Below, piece after piece: positions 18,019 to 27,250 of a stretch of 64,000 bases of DNA. This DNA is from Arthrobacter humicola (GTDB lineage: Bacteria > Actinomycetota > Actinomycetes > Actinomycetales > Micrococcaceae). The stretch's first letter is position 1, and every line of letters begins with the position of its first letter. The notes beneath the pieces were generated by a model. The model saw only the letters and a list, made by a program, of their open reading frames with translations. It did no database searches and was not told where the DNA came from. A program made the translations under genes and the position numbers. The stretch covers positions 186,001 through 250,000 of the forward strand of contig NZ_JAFKON010000001.1 in the NCBI RefSeq assembly GCF_022803015.1, written 5' to 3'.

Positions 18019-19377
18019 ATGACCGACGAATTCTCCGTTGAAAGCGTCTACGCCGAGCTGCTGGGCCGGGCGCCGGAAAACAAAATGGAGCCGCGGCTCG
18101 CCCCGCTGCACCGGGCCATGGAAATCCTGGGGGAGCCGAACAAGGCGTTCCCGATCATCCACGTCACCGGCACCAACGGCAAGACCTCCACGGCCCGGAT
18201 GATCGAGGCCGGGCTGCGCGCCCACGGCCTGAGCACCGGCCGCTACACGAGCCCGCACCTGTCCAAGGTCACCGAGCGGATCAGCATCGACGGCGCCCCG
18301 GTGCCGGATGAGACGTTCGTCCGGATCTGGGACGAGATCCGTCCCTACCTGCAGATCGTGGACGGCGAACTCGAGGCGGCGGGCGAGCCCCGGCTGACCT
18401 ACTTCGAGTGCCTGACGATCCTGGGCTTCGCGGTCTTCGCCGATCAGCCGGTCAACGTCGCCGTGATCGAAGTGGGCCTGGGCGGCATCACCGACGCCAC
18501 GAACGTCGGCGACGGCCAGGTGGCCGTCGTCACCCCGATCTCCCTGGACCACACCGATCTGCTGGGCGACACCACCGGGGACATCGCCTACGAGAAGGCC
18601 GGCATCATCAAGCCCGGCAGCTTCCTCATCAGCGCGGCGCAGCCGGTCGACGCGGCACAGGTCCTGCTGGAGAAGGCCAAGGAAGTTAACGTGCCGTTCC
18701 GCTTCGAGGGCGTGGAGTTCGGCGTCGAATCCCGCACCGTCGCGGTCGGCGGCCAGATGGTCACCATCCAGGGCATCGCCGGACGCTACGAGGACCTGCT
18801 GGTGCCGCTGCACGGCGCGCACCAGGCCGAGAACGCCGCCGTCGCCATTGCCGCGCTGGAAGCGTTCTTTGGCGGGGAAAAGGCGATCGACGCCGAGATC
18901 CTGCAGGAGGCCTTCGCCTCCGTCACCTCCCCGGGGCGGCTTGAGGTGGTCCGCACCGCGCCGACCATCATCGTGGACGCCGCCCATAACCCGGAGGGCA
19001 TCCGGGTCTCCGCCGAGGCCATCCACGAGGCCTTCAACTTCACTAAGCTCGTGGTGGTGGTCGGCGTGCTGCGGGAAAAGGACGCCGAGGAGATCCTGCG
19101 CCAGCTCAAGGAATCCCTGGGCGGCCTCGCCACCGAATACTGCTTCACCCAGTCCAACTCGCCCCGGGCCGTCCCGGCCGAGGACCTGGCCGAAATCGCG
19201 GTTGACCTGGGCTTCGGCGAGGAGAACATCCACGTCGCCGGGAAGCTCGATGACGCCCTCGAATGGGCCGTGGAACGGGCCGAAGCCGACGACGAGCCCG
19301 CCGGCGGGGTCCTCGTGACGGGTTCCATCACGCTCGTCGCGGACGCCCGGATCCTGCTCGGAAAGGCGGACGCGTAA
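18019..19377 (+). CDS. folC: Bifunctional dihydrofolate synthase / folylpolyglutamate synthase
   Basis: Mur-ligase family enzyme that joins dihydropteroate with glutamate and extends the polyglutamate tail. Seen: 452 residues; P-loop HVTGTNGKTSTA (GTNGKT at 51-56); SPHL; EVGLGGITDATNV, the FolC omega-loop signature; DHTDLLGDT; and VDAAHNPEG. It starts 4 nt after the ileS stop and ends 3 nt before the DUF4233 gene, so all three form one operon and are probably under T-box influence through coupled translation (inferred). Confidence 0.96.
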   Translation: MTDEFSVESVYAELLGRAPENKMEPRLAPLHRAMEILGEPNKAFPIIHVTGTNGKTSTARMIEAGLRAHGLSTGRYTSPHLSKVTERISIDGAPVPDETFVRIWDEIRPYLQIVDGELEAAGEPRLTYFECLTILGFAVFADQPVNVAVIEVGLGGITDATNVGDGQVAVVTPISLDHTDLLGDTTGDIAYEKAGIIKPGSFLISAAQPVDAAQVLLEKAKEVNVPFRFEGVEFGVESRTVAVGGQMVTIQGIAGRYEDLLVPLHGAHQAENAAVAIAALEAFFGGEKAIDAEILQEAFASVTSPGRLEVVRTAPTIIVDAAHNPEGIRVSAEAIHEAFNFTKLVVVVGVLREKDAEEILRQLKESLGGLATEYCFTQSNSPRAVPAEDLAEIAVDLGFGEENIHVAGKLDDALEWAVERAEADDEPAGGVLVTGSITLVADARILLGKADA

Positions 19378-19380
19378 GCG

Positions 19381-19836
19381 ATGGCGAAACTCACCAAAGC
19401 CCAACGCGAATGGCGCCCGGGCATGCCCAAGAAACGACGTTCCACGAAGGTCATGTTTGCCTCCACGGTCCTGCTGCTGGAAGCGTTCGTGGTGCTCTTC
19501 GGGACACTGGCCGTTTTTGGACTGCACCGGAACGAATACCCTGCGGCCCTGGTCTTCTCGGTCGGGATCGGCCTGTGCCTGGTCTTCGTCTTCACCTGCG
19601 CTGTCCTCTCGAAGCCGTGGGGAGTGGCCCTGGGCTGGGTCCTGCAGCTCGTGCTGATCCTGGGCGGCATTGTGGAACCGGCCATGTACCTCGTCGGCGC
19701 GCTCTTCGCCGTGGCGTGGTGGTACGGGATCCGGACCGGCATCCGGATTGACCGGGAAGCTGCCCAGCGGGAGCGCGAGCAGGCCGACTGGGATGCCGCC
19801 CACCCCCAGGGCCCCGCGCCGGGAAACAGCGCCTGA
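19381..19836 (+). CDS. DUF4233 integral membrane protein
   Basis: 151 residues with four hydrophobic segments: about 25-47 (VMFASTVLLLEAFVVLFGTL), 52-73 (ALVFSVGIGLCLVFVFTCAV), 78-97 (GVALGWVLQLVLILGGIV), 100-117 (AMYLVGALFAVAWWYGI). The N-terminus is basic and the C-terminus is charged and Gln/Pro-rich. The gene between folC and ndk in actinobacteria is regularly a DUF4233 member; its function is unknown. Start 4 bp after folC indicates coupling. Confidence 0.88.
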   Translation: MAKLTKAQREWRPGMPKKRRSTKVMFASTVLLLEAFVVLFGTLAVFGLHRNEYPAALVFSVGIGLCLVFVFTCAVLSKPWGVALGWVLQLVLILGGIVEPAMYLVGALFAVAWWYGIRTGIRIDREAAQREREQADWDAAHPQGPAPGNSA

Positions 19837-19920
19837 AACAGAGCCTGAACCTGTGCCCGGGCACCTGGCCCGAACCCCGTAGACTTGACCCAAATCCCAC
19901 CCCAACACATTGGAGCAGCT

Positions 19921-20334
19921 GTGAGCATTGAGCGCACCCTCGTCCTGATCAAGCCCGACGGAGTCGCCCGCAACCTGTCCGGCGCCATCCTGAGCCGGAT
20001 CGAAGCCAAGGGCTACACCCTGGCCGAGCTCAAGAAAGTCGACGCGAGCCGCGAACTGCTGGAGCAGCACTACGAGGAGCACGTCGGCAAGCCGTTCTAC
20101 GAGCCGCTGGTTGAGTTCATGCTCAGCGGCCCCGTGGTCGCCGCGATCTTCGAGGGCCACCGCGTCATCGAGGGCTTCCGCACCCTGGCCGGTACCACGG
20201 ACCCGACGACGGCAGCGCCCGGCACCATCCGCGGCGACTTCGGCCGCGACTGGGGCCTGAAGGTCCAGCAGAACCTGGTACACGGCTCGGATTCGGCGGA
20301 ATCCGCCGAGCGCGAGATCAAGATCTGGTTCTAG
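19921..20334 (+). CDS. ndk: Nucleoside-diphosphate kinase
   Basis: Transfers the gamma-phosphate from ATP to other (d)NDPs through a phospho-histidine. Seen: 137 residues; [18 protein letters not shown] at the N-terminus; [13 protein letters not shown]; and the active-site region [16 protein letters not shown] with the catalytic His. Start choice: GTG 19921 with GGAG 5 nt upstream gives the canonical N-terminus; the longer frame from 19885 adds 12 unlikely residues. Length is normal for the family. It is the last gene of the ileS-folC-DUF4233-ndk run and ends at a strong palindrome. Confidence 0.97.
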   Translation: MSIERTLVLIKPDGVARNLSGAILSRIEAKGYTLAELKKVDASRELLEQHYEEHVGKPFYEPLVEFMLSGPVVAAIFEGHRVIEGFRTLAGTTDPTTAAPGTIRGDFGRDWGLKVQQNLVHGSDSAESAEREIKIWF

Positions 20335-20357
20335 CCCGAATTTCGGGACACCCCCAC

Positions 20358-20414
20358 CGAGGGGACAGTTAAGGCCAATGTTCGTACCGGACATTGGCCT
20401 TAACTGTCCCCTCG
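20358..20414. repeat. Dispersed 24-bp palindromic repeat, copy 1 (also terminator)
   Basis: Perfect 24-bp inverted repeat (20358-20381 with 20391-20414) around a 9-nt loop, between the convergent ndk and SRPBCC genes. The arm core GACAGTTAAGGCCAATG and a following GCGGTTGGGGC recur at 22560-22630. It probably works as a bidirectional terminator for both genes. Confidence 0.88.
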
Positions 20415-20473
20415 CGCTCTGGCACCTCGCGGCGGTTGGGGCTTCGCGGCCCGCTCCGGGCCGCGGGGAACTC

Positions 20474-21139
20474 TCAGCGGCTGGCGAGGCGCACTAAATT
20501 CGAGAACTGACGGGTCTGCATGACCCAATGCGCGGGCTCCAGCATGGTGATGCTCAGGATGGGTAGCAACCATTGTGGCTGTAGCGCCCAGTACCCGCTG
20601 ACTACCAGCCGGGTGCGCTCACCCGCGGACTCCCGCAGCTCGAATCCCCAGAGCGAGTCGGTGTAATAGTGCGGCCGGGTTCGTGCCGGGTCGAAGGGAC
20701 GCCCCCGGAGATCGATCGACATACGCAGGCCCAGGAACCGCTCGGGTTCAAGCGCCGCGACCGCCCACCACTCGCTGCCGTCGGGCTTCGCCGCCAGGCG
20801 GTCACCAGCGGCGATCTCCTGCCACTCGGGATGGATGCTCTCTGTGCTGCGGCGCCCGAAGTTGTCGAGACGGTCCCCGCTGTACCAGCCGGCGCGATCC
20901 GTTCCCATCTGCACCAGCCAGGGCCACACGTGCGAAGGGGGCGCATCGATGGTCACCGCCATGGTCGCCCCTCGCGTGCTGCCCGGAATCAACCCCGCTC
21001 CCGGGTAAGGTCCCCGCACTTCGTCAACGGTCGCGCCCCAGCGAAGCAGGCGTGGCCGCACGAGTGTCAGGTAGCCGGCAGTGAAACCGGCCACAGCGCC
21101 CGCTGCCAGCAAGGCTCCCCTCGGTGCAGGGTGCATCAT
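20474..21139 (-). CDS. SRPBCC-like protein with N-terminal membrane segment
   Basis: 221 residues. An N-terminal hydrophobic stretch ([20 protein letters not shown], about 8-27) should anchor the protein. The rest looks like a START/SRPBCC lipid- or ligand-binding fold: [21 protein letters not shown], the classical SRPBCC opening, then [11 protein letters not shown] and a terminal helix after [12 protein letters not shown]. Such proteins bind hydrophobic ligands; no catalytic residues are recognisable. The ATG overlaps the TGA of the upstream dienelactone hydrolase gene (ATGA), so the pair is coupled. Confidence 0.75.
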   Translation of the reverse strand: MMHPAPRGALLAAGAVAGFTAGYLTLVRPRLLRWGATVDEVRGPYPGAGLIPGSTRGATMAVTIDAPPSHVWPWLVQMGTDRAGWYSGDRLDNFGRRSTESIHPEWQEIAAGDRLAAKPDGSEWWAVAALEPERFLGLRMSIDLRGRPFDPARTRPHYYTDSLWGFELRESAGERTRLVVSGYWALQPQWLLPILSITMLEPAHWVMQTRQFSNLVRLASR

Positions 21140-21858
21140 CGCGCTTCCCCTTCATTGGTCAGGTGTTCCCGGAAGAAGCCGAGGATGCGCAGGCGCGCGT
21201 CCTCGGCGGAGGGCTCGTGGTAACCGGCCGCAACCAGCTTCGCGAGCACCTTGTCCCCGAATGTGAGCTCCGACGGGCCATGCCTGTTGAGGAAGCCGTG
21301 ACCGGCGTCGGGATAGACCTTGATGTCATGGTCTATCCCGGCGTCGGCGAGCAGCGGCTCCAGACGCGCCGGGACCTTGCGCACTCCGGGCCAGCGGTCC
21401 CTGGCGCCGTAGCTGCCAACGATGGGGCAGGCCCGGGGCATTGCGCGGGCAGTCCCGTCATCGAGTCCGCCGTAGTTGACGCTTGCCGCGGCGAAGTCAT
21501 GGTCCGGGGCCAGCATGAGGGCGAACCCGCCGCCCATACAGAAGCCGATCACGCCGATCCGGCCGGTGCAGCCGTCCCGTCCGGCCAGCCACGCGCGGGT
21601 GAGGTCCAGGTCGCCGAGGGGCCGCCAGCCGCGGATGAGGGACCACAAGCAGGCCGCCCTGCTGCCCCAGTAAAACAGGTCGGGTGCCACGGCGAGGAAC
21701 CCCTCCCCGGCCAGCCAGTCGGCCTGGTCTCTGGTGTCACGGCTCAGGCCGAGTGCGTCATGGATGACGACGACGCCGGGCCACGGACCGGCACCGGCCG
21801 GCGTCGCCGCGTAGGCAGGCATGTCCCCTCGTTCGGCGTGAATGCTCACAACGGTCAT
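21136..21858 (-). CDS. Dienelactone hydrolase family protein
   Basis: Alpha/beta hydrolase, about 240 residues. Seen: [20 protein letters not shown] (family GWWGL-like oxyanion region), FCMGGG with the nucleophile Cys in [10 protein letters not shown], an acidic residue region [10 protein letters not shown], and the catalytic His in AGHGF. Start choice: ATG 21858 is preceded by GGGAGGACC; the longer frame to 22029 adds an Arg-rich unlikely N-terminus. The family cleaves dienelactones in aromatic degradation, but many members act on other esters; there are no aromatic-catabolism genes nearby. Overlaps the next gene by ATGA. Confidence 0.87.
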   Translation of the reverse strand: MTVVSIHAERGDMPAYAATPAGAGPWPGVVVIHDALGLSRDTRDQADWLAGEGFLAVAPDLFYWGSRAACLWSLIRGWRPLGDLDLTRAWLAGRDGCTGRIGVIGFCMGGGFALMLAPDHDFAAASVNYGGLDDGTARAMPRACPIVGSYGARDRWPGVRKVPARLEPLLADAGIDHDIKVYPDAGHGFLNRHGPSELTFGDKVLAKLVAAGYHEPSAEDARLRILGFFREHLTNEGEAR

Positions 21859-21922
21859 GGGTCCTCCCGTGCACGCACCACCGCGCCGGGCGCCGCGGCC
21901 GGGATGCGCAGTCTCGATGGCA

Positions 21923-22468
21923 TTAGCCTGTGATGCTGCCTGAAGACGTGGACGAAGCAGGTTTAGCAAGTTGGGCCGTAATCTGATCCGTCCATTCGTC
22001 GACTGCCGCCCAGTCCCGCAAATCCCCAAATCGGCCGCCGGTGAGCCTGAACAACACCCGGAGCGGTGCCGGCATCTGGCCGGCCTGGTAGACGCCGGAG
22101 AAGAGTTTGTGGCCTCGAAGCGGAACTTCTTTGATCAGGACTTCTGCCAGACGTTCCTGTTGCAGTGCCGCGCCGCGCCGGCGAATGGGCTTAGGCAGCG
22201 CATCCGCCATCCCTACACTGAAGGCCCACACGGGCCGATTGGCCAGCTCGCGGGCATGGTGTTTGAAGAACAGCAAAGCCGGGGGCAGCCAGGCCTGGTT
22301 GTGGACGGCGCTGCCGACGACGACAGCCTCATAGCGGGAGAGGGCCCCGACGTCCTCCACGGACCGGCACTCCACCTCGCCCAGTGCACCAGCCATGCGG
22401 GATGCCATATGTTGTGCCATCTCCCGGGTGGACCCCAAGGCGCTTGCATACGCAATAAGAACAGTCAT
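21923..22468 (-). CDS. Flavodoxin-domain protein (HemG-like)
   Basis: About 181 residues. The N-terminus [22 protein letters not shown] is the FMN phosphate-binding loop of flavodoxins (S-A-x-G-S-T). [20 protein letters not shown] resembles the second FMN-contact loop of the protoporphyrinogen-oxidase HemG / menaquinone-dependent group. Cytoplasmic. Start: ATG 22468 with GGAGG 7 nt upstream; longer frames upstream are unsupported. Possible roles are a redox partner or stress flavoprotein; a HemG role is only one option. The C-terminus is Ser/Pro-rich. Confidence 0.82.
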   Translation of the reverse strand: MTVLIAYASALGSTREMAQHMASRMAGALGEVECRSVEDVGALSRYEAVVVGSAVHNQAWLPPALLFFKHHARELANRPVWAFSVGMADALPKPIRRRGAALQQERLAEVLIKEVPLRGHKLFSGVYQAGQMPAPLRVLFRLTGGRFGDLRDWAAVDEWTDQITAQLAKPASSTSSGSITG

Positions 22469-22559
22469 CAAGAGGCCTCCGGTCTTCCTTCCTCCAGCCT
22501 TATGTAACCTGCGCGCGCGGGGTCGTGCCATAAGTCCCGACATAGGCCCGTGCCGTCTC

Positions 22560-22620
22560 ACCGAAGTGACAGTTAAGGCCAATGCCCAGCGCGAGCATTG
22601 GCCTTAACCGTCTCTTCGGT
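22560..22620. repeat. Dispersed palindromic repeat, copy 2
   Basis: 26-bp inverted repeat (22560-22585 with 22595-22620) with two mismatches and a 9-nt loop. The arm core GACAGTTAAGGCCAATG and the following GCGGTTGGGGC match copy 1 at 20358-20430; the loops differ. It lies just beyond the stop of the minus-strand VKOR gene and may terminate it. Confidence 0.85.
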
Positions 22621-22633
22621 GCGGTTGGGGCGT

Positions 22634-23305
22634 TTAGTAGCCGGAGGTTCCGATGAAAACCTGGATGAAGGCGAAGAAGATCGTCGCGACGACGGCGACG
22701 TACAGCAGCGCCGTAATGATCCAGCCGGAGTCGCCGATCACCTTGGTGGGACCGGCGGGCAGGGCAATCACGCCGTGGGAGATATTCCGGACGCTCACCC
22801 AGACGAACAGCGGGATCATCACGGCCCAGACGATCATGCAGAACGGGCAGAGGATGTGGATGGCGTACAGGGCCTGGGACCAGAGCCAGACCACGAAGGC
22901 GAAGCCCAGCGTCACGCCCGCCTGGAGCCCCAGCCAATACCACCGGGAAAACCGGGCGCCGGCCAGGATACCCATGGCCGTGGTGATGATCACGGCGAAG
23001 GCGACGATTCCGATGAACATATTAGGGAAGCCGAACACGGAACTCTGCGGTGTCTGCATGACCTGGCCGCAGGAGATCCACGGGTTCACGTCGCAGACCG
23101 TGACGTGGTTCGGGTCCTTCAGGACCTCCAGCTTCTCCAGCACCAGGGCCCCGGACGCGAGCCAGCCGATGACGCCGGTGATCAGCAGGAGCCAGGCGAA
23201 CGGGCGGTCGCGGGTCATCGTGGGAAGGGGCCGCGCCGCAGGGGCCGGGCCGGAACCCGGTTGGTGCACGGTCGCGTCGCCGGCAGTGCTGGAGATGCTG
23301 GGCAT
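22634..23305 (-). CDS. Vitamin K epoxide reductase (VKOR) family membrane protein
   Basis: 223 residues, quinone-linked disulfide-generating membrane protein that re-oxidises periplasmic or extracytoplasmic DsbA-like partners. Seen: four to five transmembrane segments; the loop cysteines in CDVNPWISCGQVM; and the active-site CxxC in ILCPFCMIVW. It lacks a fused thioredoxin domain. Start: ATG 23305 with AGGAC upstream; the frame to 23425 is an unlikely extension. Divergent from rne. Its substrate partner is not obvious here: the DsbA-like protein at 5.6 kb is cytoplasmic and unlikely to be the partner. Confidence 0.92.
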   Translation of the reverse strand: MPSISSTAGDATVHQPGSGPAPAARPLPTMTRDRPFAWLLLITGVIGWLASGALVLEKLEVLKDPNHVTVCDVNPWISCGQVMQTPQSSVFGFPNMFIGIVAFAVIITTAMGILAGARFSRWYWLGLQAGVTLGFAFVVWLWSQALYAIHILCPFCMIVWAVMIPLFVWVSVRNISHGVIALPAGPTKVIGDSGWIITALLYVAVVATIFFAFIQVFIGTSGY

Positions 23306-23788
23306 GGAAATTGAGTCCTTTTTTAGTCGTCTTGACCGGGTGCTTCTTGCCCCGATTGTAACGCCGGAGGCTGAACAGCGCCGGAGAACGGCCCCGCCCG
23401 CCGCGCCCGGCCGCACCTGCTGCACTTCCGGCCCCGCCTGCCCCTGCTTTCACGGCTCCTGTGAGACAATGATCGTGGCTGGAACCCGATCCACATCCGG
23501 ATTCCGGTCCGGCGATTTTGTTTCAAGACCGCCAATGATGAGCAGGGAGCTGCGGATCCTCTGATTCCAGCTGTCCCGCAATGCCATTGGACGGCACCTG
23601 GTTGTGGCGTGTAGGTCAACGGGTTCCAAAACAATCTCGCCGGCCCTCCAGGGCTGCCGCACCCCACTGCCGGTGCGAACCTGAGGGTATCCAATTGACT
23701 TCTGTCAATGCCTGCGGGTGTTGACGCATATTTGCCCCCAAGGGGCGCCGAATGTGGCGGCGCATCAGGGGCAGGAGTGTCGCCACAT
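23306..23788. other. Intergenic region between VKOR and rne (483 bp)
   Basis: No gene-like frame seen. It holds the upstream regions of both divergent genes. A small perfect stem TTGAC-TTCT-GTCAA is present at 23695-23708. RNase E mRNAs often have long leaders that bind the enzyme, but no specific element is recognisable. Confidence 0.4.
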
Positions 23789-26700
23789 ATGGATAATGAC
23801 CAGGTAGTAGCCGGAAACGAAGAACTAGTAGTCACCGGGGAAGCGCAGGGAACTGCGGAAGCAGAGGCTCCGGTAGCGCCGAAGAGGGCCGTACGGACCC
23901 GCCGGAAGGCGCCCGTCGCCAAGGTCAACGCCGCGGAGGCGGCCGAGGCTGTTGCCGAAGCCGCGGCCCTGGCCGACGCGGCCGGTTCAGATGAGCCCGT
24001 CCGGGGCCGCCGTAAGCCGGCCAACGTCGAAGCAGCCGGATCTGACACTGCTGCAGCCGAGACTGCGGCCAAGGCGCCCGCGCGGCGCACCCGGACCCGG
24101 AAAGCTGTAGCAGCCGCGGAACCGTTGCCTGCCTTCGCGGGCGACGCCGAAGCCGGCGCACCTGCCGCGGCTGAGGCCCCGGCGGCAGCTGGCGCTGATG
24201 CAGCTGCCGATGCAGAGACGGTTGCAGAGAAGCCGGTCCGCCGCCGTGCCAGCCGTGCCAAGGCCGCCCCGAAGGCCGAAGAAGCACCCGCGGCAGTATT
24301 CCCGGCCGAAGAAGCCGCCGCGGCGGAAGCACCCACCGCGGAAGCCGCCGCAGCCCAGCCAGAAGAGCCGGAAGCCCGCCCCGAGGAAAGCCCGGCCGCG
24401 TCGCTGTTCATGGAACCGGGTGCCCTCACTTCCGTCATCTTCCAGGCCCCGGACCTGAGCACTGTGGTGCGTCCGGCCCCCGTTGCCGCCGCAGCAGCTG
24501 AGCCCGAGGACGAGGAAGGCGACGAGGACGAGGACGCCGGCAACCGCCGTCGGCGCCGCAGCCGCGGCCGGCGCGGCCGCACCCGCACCTCTGCCGAGTC
24601 CGACACCGAGTCGGAAGGCACCGAAGAAGAGGGCGACGAAGGCTCCGAGGTAATCCTTGAAGACGGTGTGACCTCCCGCCGCCGCCGCCGCCGTCGCCGT
24701 GGAGACCAGGACCTGGAGCTGACCGGCGGGGAAGGCGACGATCCGCCCAACACGGTGACCCGCGTCCGTGCGCCGCGTGCCATGGCCGAGGCGCCGGTGA
24801 ACAACCGCGTCACATCCGTCAAGGGCTCCACCCGCCTGGAAGCCAAGAAGCAGCGCCGCCGCGAATCCCGCGACACCGGCCGCCGCCGTACCGTCATCAC
24901 CGAGGCCGAGTTCCTGGCCCGCCGCGAGTCCGTGGACCGCCAGATGATCGTCCGCCAGCGCGACGACAGAATCCAGATCGGTGTCCTTGAAGACGGCGTC
25001 CTGGCCGAACACTTCGTGTCCAAGACCCAGCAGGACTCCCTGATCGGCAACGTCTACCTGGGCAAGGTCCAGAACGTGCTGCCCTCCATGGAAGCCGCTT
25101 TCGTGGACATCGGCCGCGGCCGCAACGCCGTGCTCTATGCCGGTGAAGTGAACTGGGAGTCCGTCAACCTCGAGGGCAAGCAGCGCCGCATCGAGAACGC
25201 GCTGAAGTCCGGCGACTCCGTGCTGGTCCAGGTCACCAAGGACCCGGTCGGCCACAAGGGCGCCCGTCTCACCAGCCAGATCTCACTGCCCGGCCGGTAC
25301 CTCGTGTACGTGCCCGGCGGTTCCATGACCGGCATCTCCCGCAAGCTGCCCGACGTCGAACGCAACCGCCTCAAGCGGATCCTCAAGGACCGCCTGCCCG
25401 AGGACGCGGGCGTCATTGTCCGCACCGCGGCCGAGGGAGCTTCCGAGGAAGAGCTGACGCACGACATCAACCGCCTCCGCGCGCAGTGGGAAGGCATCGA
25501 GAGCCAGTCGACGTCCACCAAGATCCTCGCCCCCGAGCTGCTCTACGGCGAACCTGACCTGACCATCAAGGTGGTCCGGGACGTCTTCAACGAGGACTTC
25601 TCCAAGCTGATCGTCTCCGGCGAGGAAGCCTGGGACACCATCGAGGCCTACGTCACCTACGTCGCACCGGACCTCGTGGGCCGGCTTGAGAAGTGGACCA
25701 AGGACACGGACATCTTTGCGGCCTGGCGCATCGACGAGCAGATCCACAAGGCCCTGGACCGGAAGGTCTTCCTGCCTTCGGGCGGTTCGCTCGTGATCGA
25801 CCGCACCGAAGCCATGACCGTGGTCGACGTCAACACCGGCAAATTCACCGGCTCCGGCGGCAACCTCGAGGAAACCGTCACCAAGAACAACCTGGAAGCG
25901 GCCGAGGAAGTCGTCCGGCAGCTGCGCCTGCGCGACATTGGCGGCATCATCGTGATCGACTTCATCGACATGGTGCTCGAATCCAACCGCGACCTCGTGC
26001 TGCGCCGCATGGTGGAGTGCCTGGGCCGGGACCGGACCAAGCACCAGGTGGCCGAGGTGACCTCGCTGGGCCTCGTGCAGATGACCCGCAAGCGGATGGG
26101 CACCGGGCTGCTGGAAGTCTTCGGCGAACAGTGCGAAACATGTGCGGGCCGCGGCATCGTCACCCACGACGAGCCGGTGGAGCACCGCCGCGCCAACACG
26201 GTCGCCGCGGAGCACTATGTGCCGCGCACCGAGGCGCAGCCTGCTGCCCGACCGGAACGCAAGAGCCGTCGCCGCGGCAGGGGAGGCCAGGGCGGAGAGA
26301 CCGCGCCGGCCGCACCCGCGCCCGTCCACGCCGAACCCACCGAGGCCGAACGCCACGCCAAGGCCGAGGCCACCCGGGCCGCGCTGGCCAACATCGCTGC
26401 CGCAGCGCACGCCGCGCACCTGCACGACGGGGAAGCAGCCGCAGCCAGCGACGCCGGGGCCCGCCAGGCCGCCGTCGACGCCGTCACGCAGCTCGCAGCC
26501 GCCGACGAGGCAGCCGGCCGCCCCGCAACGGTGCTGACGTTTGGCGGCGAGCAGGTGGCCCTGCCCTTCGTCGAGCACGCGGAGGACGCGCCGTCACCGG
26601 CCCTGACCCTGGACCTGCTGACCGAGGCTTTCGCAAACCTGGGCGAAGCAGAGGCCGGCAAGCCGGACCAGACCGCCGGCCAGGCCGCCGGCCAGGCCGC

Positions 26701-27019
26701 CGGTCAGGCAGTGGCTGTTGCCGCACCGGAAGCCACGGCGCCCGAGGCGCCGGCGGCCGTCCGCGCTGCGGAGGCGCCGGCGTCACGCACGGCTGACACC
26801 ACGACGCTGCGCGGCCGCCGCGCACGCCGCAACCGGAGTGCCAGCCGCGCCCAGGGTGCAGCCAACGAAACCTCCGTGGAGCACCGCGAGGCAACCCGGC
26901 CGGCCGCGGCCGGATCGGTCCACGAGGCCAAGGCTCCCGCTGCGGCCAGGCCTGCGTCCCTCCCGGCCGGCAACGAGCCGATCATCCTCGGCGTCGGCGT
27001 GCCGGCGTCGGAGCTGTAG
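23789..27019 (+). CDS. rne: Rne/Rng family ribonuclease (RNase E/G)
   Basis: Endoribonuclease of RNA processing and decay. Seen: 1076 residues. The first ~330 are Ala/Glu-rich with Arg blocks ([21 protein letters not shown]) and probably disordered. The catalytic core follows: S1 domain IGNVYLGKVQNVLPSMEAAFVDIG; 5'-sensor/RNase H-like part; VDVNTGKFTG and DFIDM with the metal-binding Asp residues; and the zinc link CETCAGRG. The C-terminal ~300 residues are again Ala/Arg-rich. The mycobacterial-type layout puts disordered tails on both sides of the core. Start: ATG 23789 with AGGAG 11 nt upstream; the frame from 23708 adds 27 residues. Confidence 0.95.
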   Translation: MDNDQVVAGNEELVVTGEAQGTAEAEAPVAPKRAVRTRRKAPVAKVNAAEAAEAVAEAAALADAAGSDEPVRGRRKPANVEAAGSDTAAAETAAKAPARRTRTRKAVAAAEPLPAFAGDAEAGAPAAAEAPAAAGADAAADAETVAEKPVRRRASRAKAAPKAEEAPAAVFPAEEAAAAEAPTAEAAAAQPEEPEARPEESPAASLFMEPGALTSVIFQAPDLSTVVRPAPVAAAAAEPEDEEGDEDEDAGNRRRRRSRGRRGRTRTSAESDTESEGTEEEGDEGSEVILEDGVTSRRRRRRRRGDQDLELTGGEGDDPPNTVTRVRAPRAMAEAPVNNRVTSVKGSTRLEAKKQRRRESRDTGRRRTVITEAEFLARRESVDRQMIVRQRDDRIQIGVLEDGVLAEHFVSKTQQDSLIGNVYLGKVQNVLPSMEAAFVDIGRGRNAVLYAGEVNWESVNLEGKQRRIENALKSGDSVLVQVTKDPVGHKGARLTSQISLPGRYLVYVPGGSMTGISRKLPDVERNRLKRILKDRLPEDAGVIVRTAAEGASEEELTHDINRLRAQWEGIESQSTSTKILAPELLYGEPDLTIKVVRDVFNEDFSKLIVSGEEAWDTIEAYVTYVAPDLVGRLEKWTKDTDIFAAWRIDEQIHKALDRKVFLPSGGSLVIDRTEAMTVVDVNTGKFTGSGGNLEETVTKNNLEAAEEVVRQLRLRDIGGIIVIDFIDMVLESNRDLVLRRMVECLGRDRTKHQVAEVTSLGLVQMTRKRMGTGLLEVFGEQCETCAGRGIVTHDEPVEHRRANTVAAEHYVPRTEAQPAARPERKSRRRGRGGQGGETAPAAPAPVHAEPTEAERHAKAEATRAALANIAAAAHAAHLHDGEAAAASDAGARQAAVDAVTQLAAADEAAGRPATVLTFGGEQVALPFVEHAEDAPSPALTLDLLTEAFANLGEAEAGKPDQTAGQAAGQAAGQAVAVAAPEATAPEAPAAVRAAEAPASRTADTTTLRGRRARRNRSASRAQGAANETSVEHREATRPAAAGSVHEAKAPAAARPASLPAGNEPIILGVGVPASEL

Positions 27020-27171
27020 TCCTCCGCGACTGACCACGTCCCCGTCCGGTCATTATTTCGACTGGTCGGGTTGCGGGTCCGGGTCAGGGCAGACGTAACA
27101 TACGTCCGCCCGGGCCCGGGCCCGCTCGTGCGTTAACGGGTCCGCAGGGTGGCAGCGGCTAGGCTGGAACA

Positions 27172-27250
27172 CTGACACGGGGTGCCGGGCATCGGGCCGG
27201 CTGAGATCCAGACCCGTTGAACCTGTCCGGTTAGCACCGGCGAAGGGATG
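27172..27250 (+). promoter_or_regulatory. TPP riboswitch (THI element)
   Basis: Conserved aptamer segments in order: ACGGGGTGCC, GGCTGAGATC (the CUGAGA pyrimidine-sensing core at 27201-27206), ACCCGTTGAACCTG (pyrophosphate-sensing), GGTTAGCACCGGCGAAGGGA. It binds thiamine pyrophosphate and represses the thiD-tenA gene. The 3' strand GAAGGG can serve as the ribosome site and the ATG at 27248 touches the aptamer end, so control is likely at translation initiation. Confidence 0.95.

Noticed and set aside
14692..20394. Very long minus-strand open frame (1900 codons) across ileS, folC, DUF4233 and ndk
   Set aside because: It is antisense to four well-supported genes. In high-GC genomes the frame opposite codon position 3 stays open by composition; the translation has no domain.
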